Source: an uncultured Flavobacteriaceae bacterium
GTDB lineage: Bacteria > Bacteroidota > Bacteroidia > Flavobacteriales > Flavobacteriaceae
DNA: 64,000 bases
Reading direction: 5' to 3'
Assembly: GCA_905181625.1 (NCBI GenBank)
Contig: CAJIYJ010000007.1
Location: forward strand, 1-64,000
The position numbers and the translations under genes are program-made. The number at the start of each line of letters is the position of its first letter. Within the stretch, counting starts at the first letter, position 1. Below the pieces are notes generated by a model, which worked only from the letters and a program-made list of their open reading frames with translations, was not told the origin of the DNA and made no database searches. Positions 24,888 to 32,592 of this stretch are shown here, in pieces.

Positions 24888-25829
24888 TTATTCTAATCCT
24901 GCTAAATAACGCTCCGCATCTAATGCAGCCATACACCCAGTACCAGCAGCTGTAACTGCTTGTCTGTAATCCTTATCTTGTACATCACCTGAAGCAAAAA
25001 CTCCCGGAAGATTAGTTTTTGTAGTTTTTCCATGAGTTATAATATAACCCGAATCATCCATGTCAATTTGACTTTTAAAAATATCAGTATTAGGCTTGTG
25101 TCCAATTGCTATAAAAAGTCCCGTAACTTCTACATTATCTACTTTATTTGACTGTGTATTAATAATCCTCACACCTTCAACTACATCTTTACCTAAAACT
25201 TCTTGAATTTGAGAATGATATCTTAGTTCAATATTACTTTTTGACTTAACTCTATGTTGCATTGCTTTTGAGGCTCTCATTTCACCTTTTCTTACAATCA
25301 TAGTTACCTTAGAGCATATGTTAGCTAAATAAGTAGCTTCCTCAGCTGCAGTGTCCCCACCACCAACTATTGCTACGTCTTGTCCTTTATAAAAAAACCC
25401 ATCACAAACAGCACAGGCAGAAACACCACCTCCTCTTAATCTTTGTTCTGATGGAATTCCTAAGTATTTTGCTGTAGCTCCAGTAGATATAATTATAGTT
25501 TCAGCTTCAATCTCTAATTTTTCATCTACTATAACTTTATGAATCCCCCCAAATTTATCACTTAAATCAACTTCAGTAACCAAACCAATTCTTACTTCGG
25601 TACCAAATCTTTCAGCTTGTTTTTGCAAATCAACCATCATTGAAGGACCATCTACCCCATCAGGATATCCAGGAAAATTATCAACTTCAGTAGTTGTAGT
25701 CAATTGACCACCCGGTTCCATTCCAGTATATAAAACTGGATTTAAATCTGCTCTAGAAGCATAGATTGCAGCTGAATAACCTGCAGGCCCTGATCCAATG
25801 ATCAATGTTTTAATTCTTTCTATTGACAT
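24888..25829 (-). CDS. trxB: Thioredoxin-disulfide reductase
   Basis: 313 residues, the standard low-molecular-weight length. FAD motif GSGPAG (12-17), GGQLTTTTEVDNFPGYP (40-56), redox-active CAVC (139-142), NADPH motif GGGDTAAEEA (about 155-164) and the C-terminal FAD motif GVFASGDVQD. It reduces thioredoxin with NADPH in the cytoplasm. Its start is 149 bases from tRNA-Pro, which is divergent. Assignment is secure. Confidence 0.97.
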   Translation of the reverse strand: MSIERIKTLIIGSGPAGYSAAIYASRADLNPVLYTGMEPGGQLTTTTEVDNFPGYPDGVDGPSMMVDLQKQAERFGTEVRIGLVTEVDLSDKFGGIHKVIVDEKLEIEAETIIISTGATAKYLGIPSEQRLRGGGVSACAVCDGFFYKGQDVAIVGGGDTAAEEATYLANICSKVTMIVRKGEMRASKAMQHRVKSKSNIELRYHSQIQEVLGKDVVEGVRIINTQSNKVDNVEVTGLFIAIGHKPNTDIFKSQIDMDDSGYIITHGKTTKTNLPGVFASGDVQDKDYRQAVTAAGTGCMAALDAERYLAGLE

Positions 25830-25934
25830 ACTATAAATTTAAAAATATAAATTTAAAATAATTGAGACTTTTCTGAGTAAAAAAACATAAAAAGTTATCA
25901 TCATAAATTATTATCGTATAAATATCATGTATTG

Positions 25935-25965
25935 TTTGATGATTTTTGAAATAATACTATATTTG
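25935..25965 (+). promoter_or_regulatory. Promoter of tRNA-Pro
   Basis: TTTG (25935-25938), 19 bases, TATATTTG (25958-25965): an exact match to the Bacteroidota primary sigma-factor consensus, 12 bases before the tRNA. Confidence 0.8.
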
Positions 25966-25977
25966 CGCCGCTCACTT

Positions 25978-26052
25978 CGGGGTGTAGCGTAGCCCGGTTA
26001 TCGCGCCGCGTTTGGGACGCGGAGGTCGCAGGTTCGAATCCTGCCACCCCGA
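25978..26052 (+). tRNA. tRNA-Pro (anticodon TGG)
   Basis: Acceptor CGGGGTG pairs with CACCCCG, anticodon stem CCGCG/CGCGG around loop TTTGGGA (anticodon TGG), T arm GCAGG-TTCGAAT-CCTGC, discriminator A. CCA is not encoded. It is followed by its own terminator. Confidence 0.97.
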
Positions 26053-26066
26053 CTAATAGAATTCAT

Positions 26067-26092
26067 AAACCCTTAAACTTTAAGGGTTTTTT
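26067..26092 (+). terminator. Terminator after tRNA-Pro
   Basis: AAACCCTTAAA (26067-26077) and TTTAAGGGTTT (26079-26089) with a T run. The next 190 bases, to 26283, hold no gene that I can support. Confidence 0.9.
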
Positions 26093-26283
26093 ATTTCCTG
26101 TATTTAATCTGACCCCCCACATGGTTCCCGAAATTGATTTATTTTACTTAAGTTAAAGAAAATAAAAACCTCATTAAAACTCTTAACTAATAGAAAAAAT
26201 AACAAAGGAGAATATCTAATTATGTGGTCATGGTTATAAATTCCTTCATCCCAAATTTTTTTTAACTTAGATAAAATCTTATT

Positions 26284-27147
26284 ATGTACGATATTCTTTT
26301 TGCCAAAACTTTTTTGATTGTAGGTTGCATGTTAGTTATTACTACCTTCTTTTCAAGAATCAACAAGGCATATGAGACAATGTCTGAGGCTATAATTAAT
26401 ATAGTTGGTACATTTCTATTCTTATTTGCAATAATGTATTATGACGATGTATATCCATTAAATTTAATTCTTGTAGCTATTTTTTCTGGATTTATAGGTT
26501 GGAGTATTGGGCCAACAGTTTCTGCTTTAGGTGAGAACTTCAAGATGAGAAAATATAAAAAAAAATATGGTCTTTTAAGTAAGATTGTAATTACTGAAAA
26601 AAAAACAGTTACTCAAAAAATCTTTGGTCAGCAAGATGAAAAAAAGACAATGTATTATGAAAAATCTAATCCAACTGAGTTATTTGATGCAGATTCCGAA
26701 AAATACAAATTAGCAATTGAGAAAATAATATCATCAAATAGTTTTAAAAAAGACAACTATCATCAAGAATGGCAAAATGTTGTTTTTCAAGCTATGTCGG
26801 GCACAACTATAGCCGTCATTGCAACCGCCTCAATTGTATTTACCTCATCTTTTGATTTTAGTGTTCTTGGCGGATTTTTGTTCATTGCATTGATTGTTCT
26901 TATAATTATGGGAGTTCTTAATGTTTTCATTTTTAAATCAAGAAAATATTCTCTAATTAGAGCATACCTTGGCGTTCTTATTTTTACAGGTTATTTACTG
27001 TATGATTTTGATATGCTAGAAAAACAAATGAATGCAGGAGATGAATCCTGGTCAACTGCTATAAAAATTGCAGTAAATCTATATTTGGATATAATTAATT
27101 TATTTTTAGATTTACTTCAAATTTTAGCTGAAGGTGGCGGCAATTAA
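26284..27147 (+). CDS. BI-1 (Bax inhibitor-1/YccA)-like membrane protein, divergent
   Basis: 287 residues. Three hydrophobic segments before residue 85, a charged soluble stretch (about 88-165, rich in Lys and Glu), then four more segments. The C-terminal third is what identifies it: GYLLYDFDMLEKQMNAGD followed by AIKIAVNLYLDIINLFLDLL, matching the pore-closing helix signature of BI-1/UPF0005 proteins. BI-1 proteins are pH-sensitive cation leak channels in the bacterial case studied. The N-terminal half and the soluble insert are not typical, so this is either a divergent BI-1 or a fusion-like relative. Confidence 0.65.
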   Translation: MYDILFAKTFLIVGCMLVITTFFSRINKAYETMSEAIINIVGTFLFLFAIMYYDDVYPLNLILVAIFSGFIGWSIGPTVSALGENFKMRKYKKKYGLLSKIVITEKKTVTQKIFGQQDEKKTMYYEKSNPTELFDADSEKYKLAIEKIISSNSFKKDNYHQEWQNVVFQAMSGTTIAVIATASIVFTSSFDFSVLGGFLFIALIVLIIMGVLNVFIFKSRKYSLIRAYLGVLIFTGYLLYDFDMLEKQMNAGDESWSTAIKIAVNLYLDIINLFLDLLQILAEGGGN

Positions 27148-27165
27148 ACTTTAAACAAATTAAAT

Positions 27166-28308
27166 ATGAAAAAAGTCTTTTCAATTAGTATCCTATTAGG
27201 AATCTTTATTATAAATTATTCGTGTGCTCAAGATTTAAAACCTTTAGATCTAGAAAATAACAATACAATATTGACAGATGAAGTGAACTATGAAATGGAA
27301 TTAGTGTTCGAAGATGAAAATATAATATGGGCTATTGAGTTTTTTGAAGATAACTCTATCTTGGCAAGTATAAAGTCTGGATCTCTTTTTCATTACAAAG
27401 ATGGAACAAAAACAGAAATAAAAGGACTTCCTAATATATACCTAAGAGGTCAAGGAGGGTTGCTAGATATAGCTTTCCATCCTAATTTTAAAGAAAACAA
27501 ATGGTTGTATTTTTCTTATGCTTCTGAAGGTGTTGGAGAAAAAGGAGGTAATACTACAATAGCTAGAGCAAAACTAATAGAGGATTCTCTAGTAGACTTA
27601 GAAGTGTTATACAAAGGGTCTCCAAATACAAGAAAAGGTCAACACTTTGGAGGAAGGCTGGAATTCGACAATGACAATTATCTCTATTTTTCAATTGGAG
27701 ACAGAGGAAATAGAGAGGTTAACCCACAAGACATAACTATTGATGGTGGAAAAATATACAGAATTAATGATGATGGAACTATCCCAAATGATAATCCATT
27801 TTTTAACACACCAAATGCTAAAAAAGCCATTTATTCATATGGACATAGAAATCCTCAAGGGATGTTTAAACATCCCGTAACTGGAGAAATATGGACTAAT
27901 GAACATGGACCTCGAGGAGGAGATGAAATAAATATTATAAAAAAGGGTAAAAATTATGGTTGGCCTAAAATTACTTATGGGATTAATTATAGCGGAACTA
28001 CTATAACAAAAAACAAAAGTCTTCCAGACATGGAACAACCCTTGTATTATTGGTTACCATCAATAGCTCCTAGTTCATTCGAATACATTTCAAGCGATAT
28101 TTATCCAGGCTGGAAAGGGAGTTTATTAGCAGGTGCCTTAGTTTTTAAACACATTGAAAGAATTGGACTTAACAATAACAAAGTTGTTTCAAGATCAAAA
28201 ATTGCAGAAGATCTAGGAAGACCAAGAGATATAAAACAAGGTCCTGATGGATTTATTTATGTTTCAATTGAGAGTAAAGGATTATATAAAATTTTACCAA
28301 AAAAATGA
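27166..28308 (+). CDS. PQQ-dependent sugar dehydrogenase (glucose/sorbosone dehydrogenase fold), lipoprotein
   Basis: 380 residues, lipobox YSCA (Cys20). Six-bladed propeller: QGGLLDIAFHPNF (about 98-110), GGRLEFDNDNYLYFSIGDRG (about 163-182), YGHRNPQGM (about 225-233) with the catalytic-His region before it, and TNEHGPRGGDEIN (about 244-256). The family oxidises soluble aldoses in the periplasm with PQQ. The stop overlaps the start of a cytochrome c gene by 4 bases (ATGA), so the two are translationally coupled and the cytochrome is the likely electron acceptor. No PQQ synthesis gene is in the window. Confidence 0.92.
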   Translation: MKKVFSISILLGIFIINYSCAQDLKPLDLENNNTILTDEVNYEMELVFEDENIIWAIEFFEDNSILASIKSGSLFHYKDGTKTEIKGLPNIYLRGQGGLLDIAFHPNFKENKWLYFSYASEGVGEKGGNTTIARAKLIEDSLVDLEVLYKGSPNTRKGQHFGGRLEFDNDNYLYFSIGDRGNREVNPQDITIDGGKIYRINDDGTIPNDNPFFNTPNAKKAIYSYGHRNPQGMFKHPVTGEIWTNEHGPRGGDEINIIKKGKNYGWPKITYGINYSGTTITKNKSLPDMEQPLYYWLPSIAPSSFEYISSDIYPGWKGSLLAGALVFKHIERIGLNNNKVVSRSKIAEDLGRPRDIKQGPDGFIYVSIESKGLYKILPKK

Positions 28309-28697
28309 AATTAATATTTTTTTTTTTAATTATTCCATTCTTTAGTTTTTCTCAAAATGAAAAAATATCTGATTCTAGGGAAAATGGGGAATCATTATAC
28401 CAGGATTTCTGCTTAAGATGTCATATGCCAAATGGAAAGGGAGTAGACGGAACTTTTCCTCCGCTTGCAAAATCTGATTTTTTATTTAAACAAATGGAAG
28501 AAAGTATAAAAGCAATTAAATTTGGAGGTATAGATGGTGAGATAATTGTTAATGGAGTAAAGTATAATTCTAAAATGGAAAAAATCGGCTTATATGATGA
28601 TGAAATTGCAGACATAATGAATTACATACTTAATAGCTGGGGAAATAAATATGATAAAATAATAACAGAAGAATATGTTAAGAGTCTAAAAAAATAA
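28305..28697 (+). CDS. Periplasmic mono-haem cytochrome c
   Basis: 130 residues. Signal peptide (1-16, SFSQ), one haem site CLRCH (about 37-41), a PPLAKSDFL stretch, and a distal axial Met in YNSKMEKIG. This is a class I cytochrome c of the type fused to or paired with PQQ dehydrogenases. It overlaps the dehydrogenase gene by 4 bases and is followed 2 bases later by udk. Confidence 0.93.
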   Translation: MKLIFFFLIIPFFSFSQNEKISDSRENGESLYQDFCLRCHMPNGKGVDGTFPPLAKSDFLFKQMEESIKAIKFGGIDGEIIVNGVKYNSKMEKIGLYDDEIADIMNYILNSWGNKYDKIITEEYVKSLKK

Positions 28698-28699
28698 AA

Positions 28700-29299
28700 A
28701 TGATACTAATTGGAATATCTGGTGGAACATGTTCCGGAAAATCAACTTTAGCTAAAGAAATTGAAAAGCACTTTAAAAAGTTAGGCGTAGTGAATATGAC
28801 AACTGATTCTTACTACAAGGATCATTCAGCTTTAGATTTTAAAAAAAGATCTGAAATAAATTTTGATCACCCAGATTCAATTGATTTTGACCTGCTTTAT
28901 TTTAATTTAATTAATATTAAAAAAAATATTAAAATTACAGAACCTATTTATTCATATAAAATTCACAAAAGATTAAAAAAATCAAAATTAATAACTCAAA
29001 AAAAAATTATAATAATTGAAGGATTACATGCTCTTTGTAATGAAAAGATAAATAAACTATTAGATTTTAAAATTTTCCTAGATGTGGACGACAAGACTAG
29101 ACTAGAAAGAAGAATAAATAGAGATGTAAAAGAAAGAGGAAGGTCTGTGAATAAAATTAAAAAAAGATATCAAGAAATGTGTAAACCAATGTATGATGAG
29201 TTTATTTTACCATCAAAAATTCATGCTGACATAGTATCAAATTATGATCAGGATTCAATAGGAAAAATTATAAATTTAATATCTAAAAAATTTGAATGA
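28700..29299 (+). CDS. udk: Uridine kinase
   Basis: 199 residues, close to the usual 205-210. P-loop GGTCSGKST (7-15), TTDSYYKDH (about 35-43) with the catalytic Asp, FDHPDSIDF (about 54-62), EPIYSYKIHKR and RRINRDVKERGR (lid Arg residues). It phosphorylates uridine and cytidine in pyrimidine salvage. It is followed by an FtsB-like gene overlapping by 4 bases. Confidence 0.95.
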   Translation: MILIGISGGTCSGKSTLAKEIEKHFKKLGVVNMTTDSYYKDHSALDFKKRSEINFDHPDSIDFDLLYFNLINIKKNIKITEPIYSYKIHKRLKKSKLITQKKIIIIEGLHALCNEKINKLLDFKIFLDVDDKTRLERRINRDVKERGRSVNKIKKRYQEMCKPMYDEFILPSKIHADIVSNYDQDSIGKIINLISKKFE

Positions 29300-29622
29300 T
29301 AAAGTATTTAAAAAATATAATTTCTAACAAGTATTTTAAAATATTTACGAATATTTACATATTATCGACGACCCTATTTTTATTTTGGATTTTATTTATG
29401 GACACTAACTCATTCATGTTCCATCAACAATTAAATTCTGAAATTGATCAATTAAAAAAACAAAAAAATGAATTGGAAATAAAAATAGAAAAAGACAAAA
29501 AATTAATTAAAGACCTAGAAGATGTTGATAATTATGAAGCGTTTGCAAGAGAGAATTATTATATGAAAAAAGATAATGAAGAAATTTATATAATTGAATA
29601 CAGTGATAGTCTTAAAAACTAG
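29296..29622 (+). CDS. FtsB/DivIC-type septum formation protein
   Basis: 108 residues: a short cytoplasmic N-terminus, one membrane helix (about 16-35), then a coiled coil (about 45-80, QLNSEIDQLKKQKNELEIKI) and the conserved ending DNYEAFARENYYMKKDNEEIYII. This is the FtsB/DivIC layout; the protein links the divisome with FtsL. It overlaps udk by 4 bases, an arrangement often seen in flavobacteria. parA follows after 71 bases. Confidence 0.9.
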   Translation: MIKYLKNIISNKYFKIFTNIYILSTTLFLFWILFMDTNSFMFHQQLNSEIDQLKKQKNELEIKIEKDKKLIKDLEDVDNYEAFARENYYMKKDNEEIYIIEYSDSLKN

Positions 29623-29693
29623 TTAACAAAAACCCATCTTCCTCCTAAATACCGACACCAAAATATTGTATTTTTAAAAATAATATTTTATTA

Positions 29694-30458
29694 ATGGGCA
29701 AAATCATAGCAGTTTCAAATCAAAAAGGTGGTGTTGGTAAAACAACTACATCTTTAAATCTAGCTGCATGTTTAGGGATTTTAGAAAAGAAAGTTTTACT
29801 TATTGACTTAGATCCTCAAGCAAATGCTACTTCTGGCATAGGAATAGACCCTAATGGGTTTAAGAAAACATCTTATCATTTACTAGAACATACGGAAAAA
29901 ATTAATGACATTATTTTAAAATCAACTACCCCTAATTTAGATGTTATTCCATCGAACATTGATTTAGTGGCAATTGAACTAGAACTTGTTAATCATCCAA
30001 ACAGAGAGTTTATGCTTAAAGAAGCGTTAACTGATGTTAAAGAAAACTATGATTATGTTATTATTGATTGTGCTCCTTCACTTGGGCTAATTACTCTAAA
30101 TGCATTAACTGCAGCTGACTCTGTAATAATACCTATTCAATGTGAATATTTTGCTCTAGAAGGACTTGGTAAATTATTAAATACCATAAAAAGCATTCAA
30201 AAGATTCATAATTCAGAATTAGATATTGAAGGAATGTTATTGACTATGTACGATTCAAGGTTAAGACTCTCAAATCAAGTAGTTGAAGAAGTAAGAAAAC
30301 ATTTTAACAACATGGTATTTAAAACTATAATACAAAGGAATGTTTCTCTAGGTGAAGCACCCAGTCATGGGAAAAATATTATAGATTATGATTCAACTAG
30401 TAAAGGAGCGAAGAACTATATTAAACTAGCTCATGAACTAATTAATAACAATAATTAA
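29694..30458 (+). CDS. parA: Chromosome-partitioning ATPase ParA
   Basis: 254 residues. Deviant Walker A KGGVGKTT (10-17), the switch DLDPQANATSGIG (about 38-50), and VIIDCAPSLG (about 123-132). It is directly followed by parB with no gap, so this is the chromosomal ParAB segregation operon. The placement next to dapB, lepB and DUF5683 is the flavobacterial order. parS sites were not found by eye. Confidence 0.96.
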   Translation: MGKIIAVSNQKGGVGKTTTSLNLAACLGILEKKVLLIDLDPQANATSGIGIDPNGFKKTSYHLLEHTEKINDIILKSTTPNLDVIPSNIDLVAIELELVNHPNREFMLKEALTDVKENYDYVIIDCAPSLGLITLNALTAADSVIIPIQCEYFALEGLGKLLNTIKSIQKIHNSELDIEGMLLTMYDSRLRLSNQVVEEVRKHFNNMVFKTIIQRNVSLGEAPSHGKNIIDYDSTSKGAKNYIKLAHELINNNN

Positions 30459-31355
30459 ATGGCAAAAGCTTACAAAAAACAATCTCTTGGAAGGGGACTT
30501 TCCGCATTATTAAATGATCCTATAAAAGATATTAATTCAGCGGATGACAAAAACGCAGATCAAGTTATTGGTAATGTAATAGAATTACACATTGACCAAA
30601 TTGAAGTAAACCCATTCCAGCCTAGAACTAATTTTGAAATTGAAAAAATTTCAGAGTTAGCTAATTCAATTAAAGAATTAGGGATTATTCAACCAATAAC
30701 AGTTCGTAAAACTGGATTTAAATCCTTTCAAATTATTTCTGGAGAAAGAAGGCTAAGAGCAGTAAAATCACTTGATATACAATCAATTCCCGCTTTTATA
30801 AGAATAGCTAACGATCAGCAATCATTAGAAATGGCACTAGTTGAAAACATACAAAGGCAAAACTTAGATCCTATAGAGATTGCATTGTGCTATCAAAGAC
30901 TAATTGATGATGTAAAATTAACTCAAGAGCAAATGAGTTCAAGAGTTGGTAAGAAAAGATCTACGATTTCTAATTATTTGAGATTATTAAAATTAGACCC
31001 AATAATTCAAACTGGAATAAGAGATGGCTTTATTAGCATGGGACACGGAAGAACACTTGTGACAATTGAGAATATAAACGATCAATTAAAAATTTATAAA
31101 AAAATTCTTTCTGAATCACTTTCTGTAAGAGAAGTTGAAAAATTAAGCAGAAACTTAAAAGACTGCAGTAAAGAGATCAAAAAAATAGATAAAAGTCTTC
31201 CCGATCTATTTAAATCTAATGTAAATAGATTAAAAAAGATATTTAATGCTGAAGTTAAAATAAAGTTAAACGGCAAAGAAAAAGGATCCATTATCATTCC
31301 ATTCAATAATATTGCAGAATATAATAAGTTAAATAAAATACTGAATAGTGATTAA
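30459..31355 (+). CDS. parB: Chromosome-partitioning CTPase/DNA-binding protein ParB
   Basis: 298 residues. N-terminal GRGLSALL (about 10-17), the domain VNPFQPRTNFE, the CTP-binding box GERRLRAVKSL (about 97-107), ENIQRQNLDPIE (about 127-138), then a helix-turn-helix (QEQMSSRVGKKRSTISNYLR) and a C-terminal dimer region. It abuts parA. Its end overlaps the following DUF5683 gene by 8 bases. Confidence 0.96.
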   Translation: MAKAYKKQSLGRGLSALLNDPIKDINSADDKNADQVIGNVIELHIDQIEVNPFQPRTNFEIEKISELANSIKELGIIQPITVRKTGFKSFQIISGERRLRAVKSLDIQSIPAFIRIANDQQSLEMALVENIQRQNLDPIEIALCYQRLIDDVKLTQEQMSSRVGKKRSTISNYLRLLKLDPIIQTGIRDGFISMGHGRTLVTIENINDQLKIYKKILSESLSVREVEKLSRNLKDCSKEIKKIDKSLPDLFKSNVNRLKKIFNAEVKIKLNGKEKGSIIIPFNNIAEYNKLNKILNSD

Positions 31356-31881
31356 ACAGTTAATATTATTAATTACAATTTTACTAGCAACAAATAGCTT
31401 TAGTCAAGAAGAAACATTTTCTTTTGATGAGTTAGATCCTCTTAGTCCATCAAAAGCAGCTTTTTATTCAGCTGTCCTTCCTGGTGCTGGACAGGCTTAC
31501 AATAAAAAATATTGGAAAATTCCTTTAGTTTATGTAGCTATTGGAACATCCATATATTCTTATGATTTTAATAAAAAAAAATATTGGAATTACAGAAATG
31601 CTTATAAGAGCAGAAAAGCAGGTTATACAAATGATGAATTTCAAAATTTAATTTTAGATGATGAAAGATTGTTAGACGGAGCTGAATTTCATAAAAAAAA
31701 CAAAGATTTGTCTATGGTCTTTATAATTGGTTTTTATATTTTAAACATTTTAGATGCTAATATAGATTCTCACCTAAAACAATATAATGTAAATGAATCC
31801 TTAACATTAAATCCATTTTTAGATCCTGGATATAATTTTAAATCAGAATCTATTGGATTAACATTAAATTTGAATTTTTAA
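31348..31881 (+). CDS. DUF5683 membrane protein, exported
   Basis: 177 residues with a signal peptide (1-19, NSFSQ). The PSKAAFYSAVLPGAGQAYNKKYWKIPLVY segment (about 33-61) is typical of DUF5683 proteins, which have two or three hydrophobic stretches and no known function. It is conserved between parB and dapB in flavobacteria. The start is GTG at 31348, inside the parB end, giving MIKQLILLITILLAT as signal. Confidence 0.88.
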   Translation: MIKQLILLITILLATNSFSQEETFSFDELDPLSPSKAAFYSAVLPGAGQAYNKKYWKIPLVYVAIGTSIYSYDFNKKKYWNYRNAYKSRKAGYTNDEFQNLILDDERLLDGAEFHKKNKDLSMVFIIGFYILNILDANIDSHLKQYNVNESLTLNPFLDPGYNFKSESIGLTLNLNF

Positions 31882-31882
31882 T

Positions 31883-32590
31883 ATGAATATTGCAATTCTA
31901 GGATATGGTAAAATGGGTAGAGAAATCGAACAGATTTCTATTGATAGAAAGCATAAAATAATCTGTAAAATTGATAAGGGACCAAACAATAAAAGCTTAA
32001 GTGGTGCTGATGTAGCTATAAATTTTAGCACACCCGAAACTGCCTTTGAAAATATCTCCTTAGCTCTTGAAAATTCGATTCCAGTAATTTGCGGTACAAC
32101 AGGGTGGCTGAATGATTTCGATAAAGTTATTGAATTATCTAATAGAACAAACACTAGTTTCTTATACTCATCTAATTTTAGTTTGGGCGTTAATTTGTTT
32201 TTTGAACTGAACAAAAAACTAGCAGCAATCATGAAGGGTTATAATCAATATGAGTTAAGTATTGAAGAAATACATCATAAAGAGAAATTAGATAAACCTA
32301 GCGGGACTGCAATTAGCATAGCAGAGGATATAATTAATAATAGTGATTATAAAGAGTGGTCCTTTAAAAACAACAATAAGGATATTATAAAAATGAGTTC
32401 TAAAAGAATTGATAAAGTTCCCGGAACTCACACTACAAAATACTCGTCAGACATTGATTCTATCGAAATAAAACACACAGCTAATAACAGGAAAGGATTT
32501 GCACTTGGGGCAGTAATTGCTGCTGAGTGGATATTAGACAAAAAAGGTGTTTTCAAAATGGAAGATGTAATTAATAATTTTAAGTTTTAA
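31883..32590 (+). CDS. dapB: 4-hydroxy-tetrahydrodipicolinate reductase
   Basis: 235 residues. NAD(P) motif LGYGKMGREIE (about 4-14), GTTGW (about 75-79), the catalytic block EIHHKEKLDKPSGTA (about 129-143) and the closing IKHTANNRKGFALGA. It makes tetrahydrodipicolinate on the lysine/diaminopimelate pathway. It lies 1 base after the DUF5683 stop and 2 bases before lepB, so it belongs to the parAB-lepB run. The strongly shortened N-terminal domain is normal for Bacteroidota. Confidence 0.96.
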   Translation: MNIAILGYGKMGREIEQISIDRKHKIICKIDKGPNNKSLSGADVAINFSTPETAFENISLALENSIPVICGTTGWLNDFDKVIELSNRTNTSFLYSSNFSLGVNLFFELNKKLAAIMKGYNQYELSIEEIHHKEKLDKPSGTAISIAEDIINNSDYKEWSFKNNNKDIIKMSSKRIDKVPGTHTTKYSSDIDSIEIKHTANNRKGFALGAVIAAEWILDKKGVFKMEDVINNFKF

Positions 32591-32592
32591 AT

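Noticed and set aside
29624-29693. A search for parS-like sites in front of parAB
   Set aside because: No 16-base palindrome resembling TGTTTCACGTGAAACA was seen there by eye.
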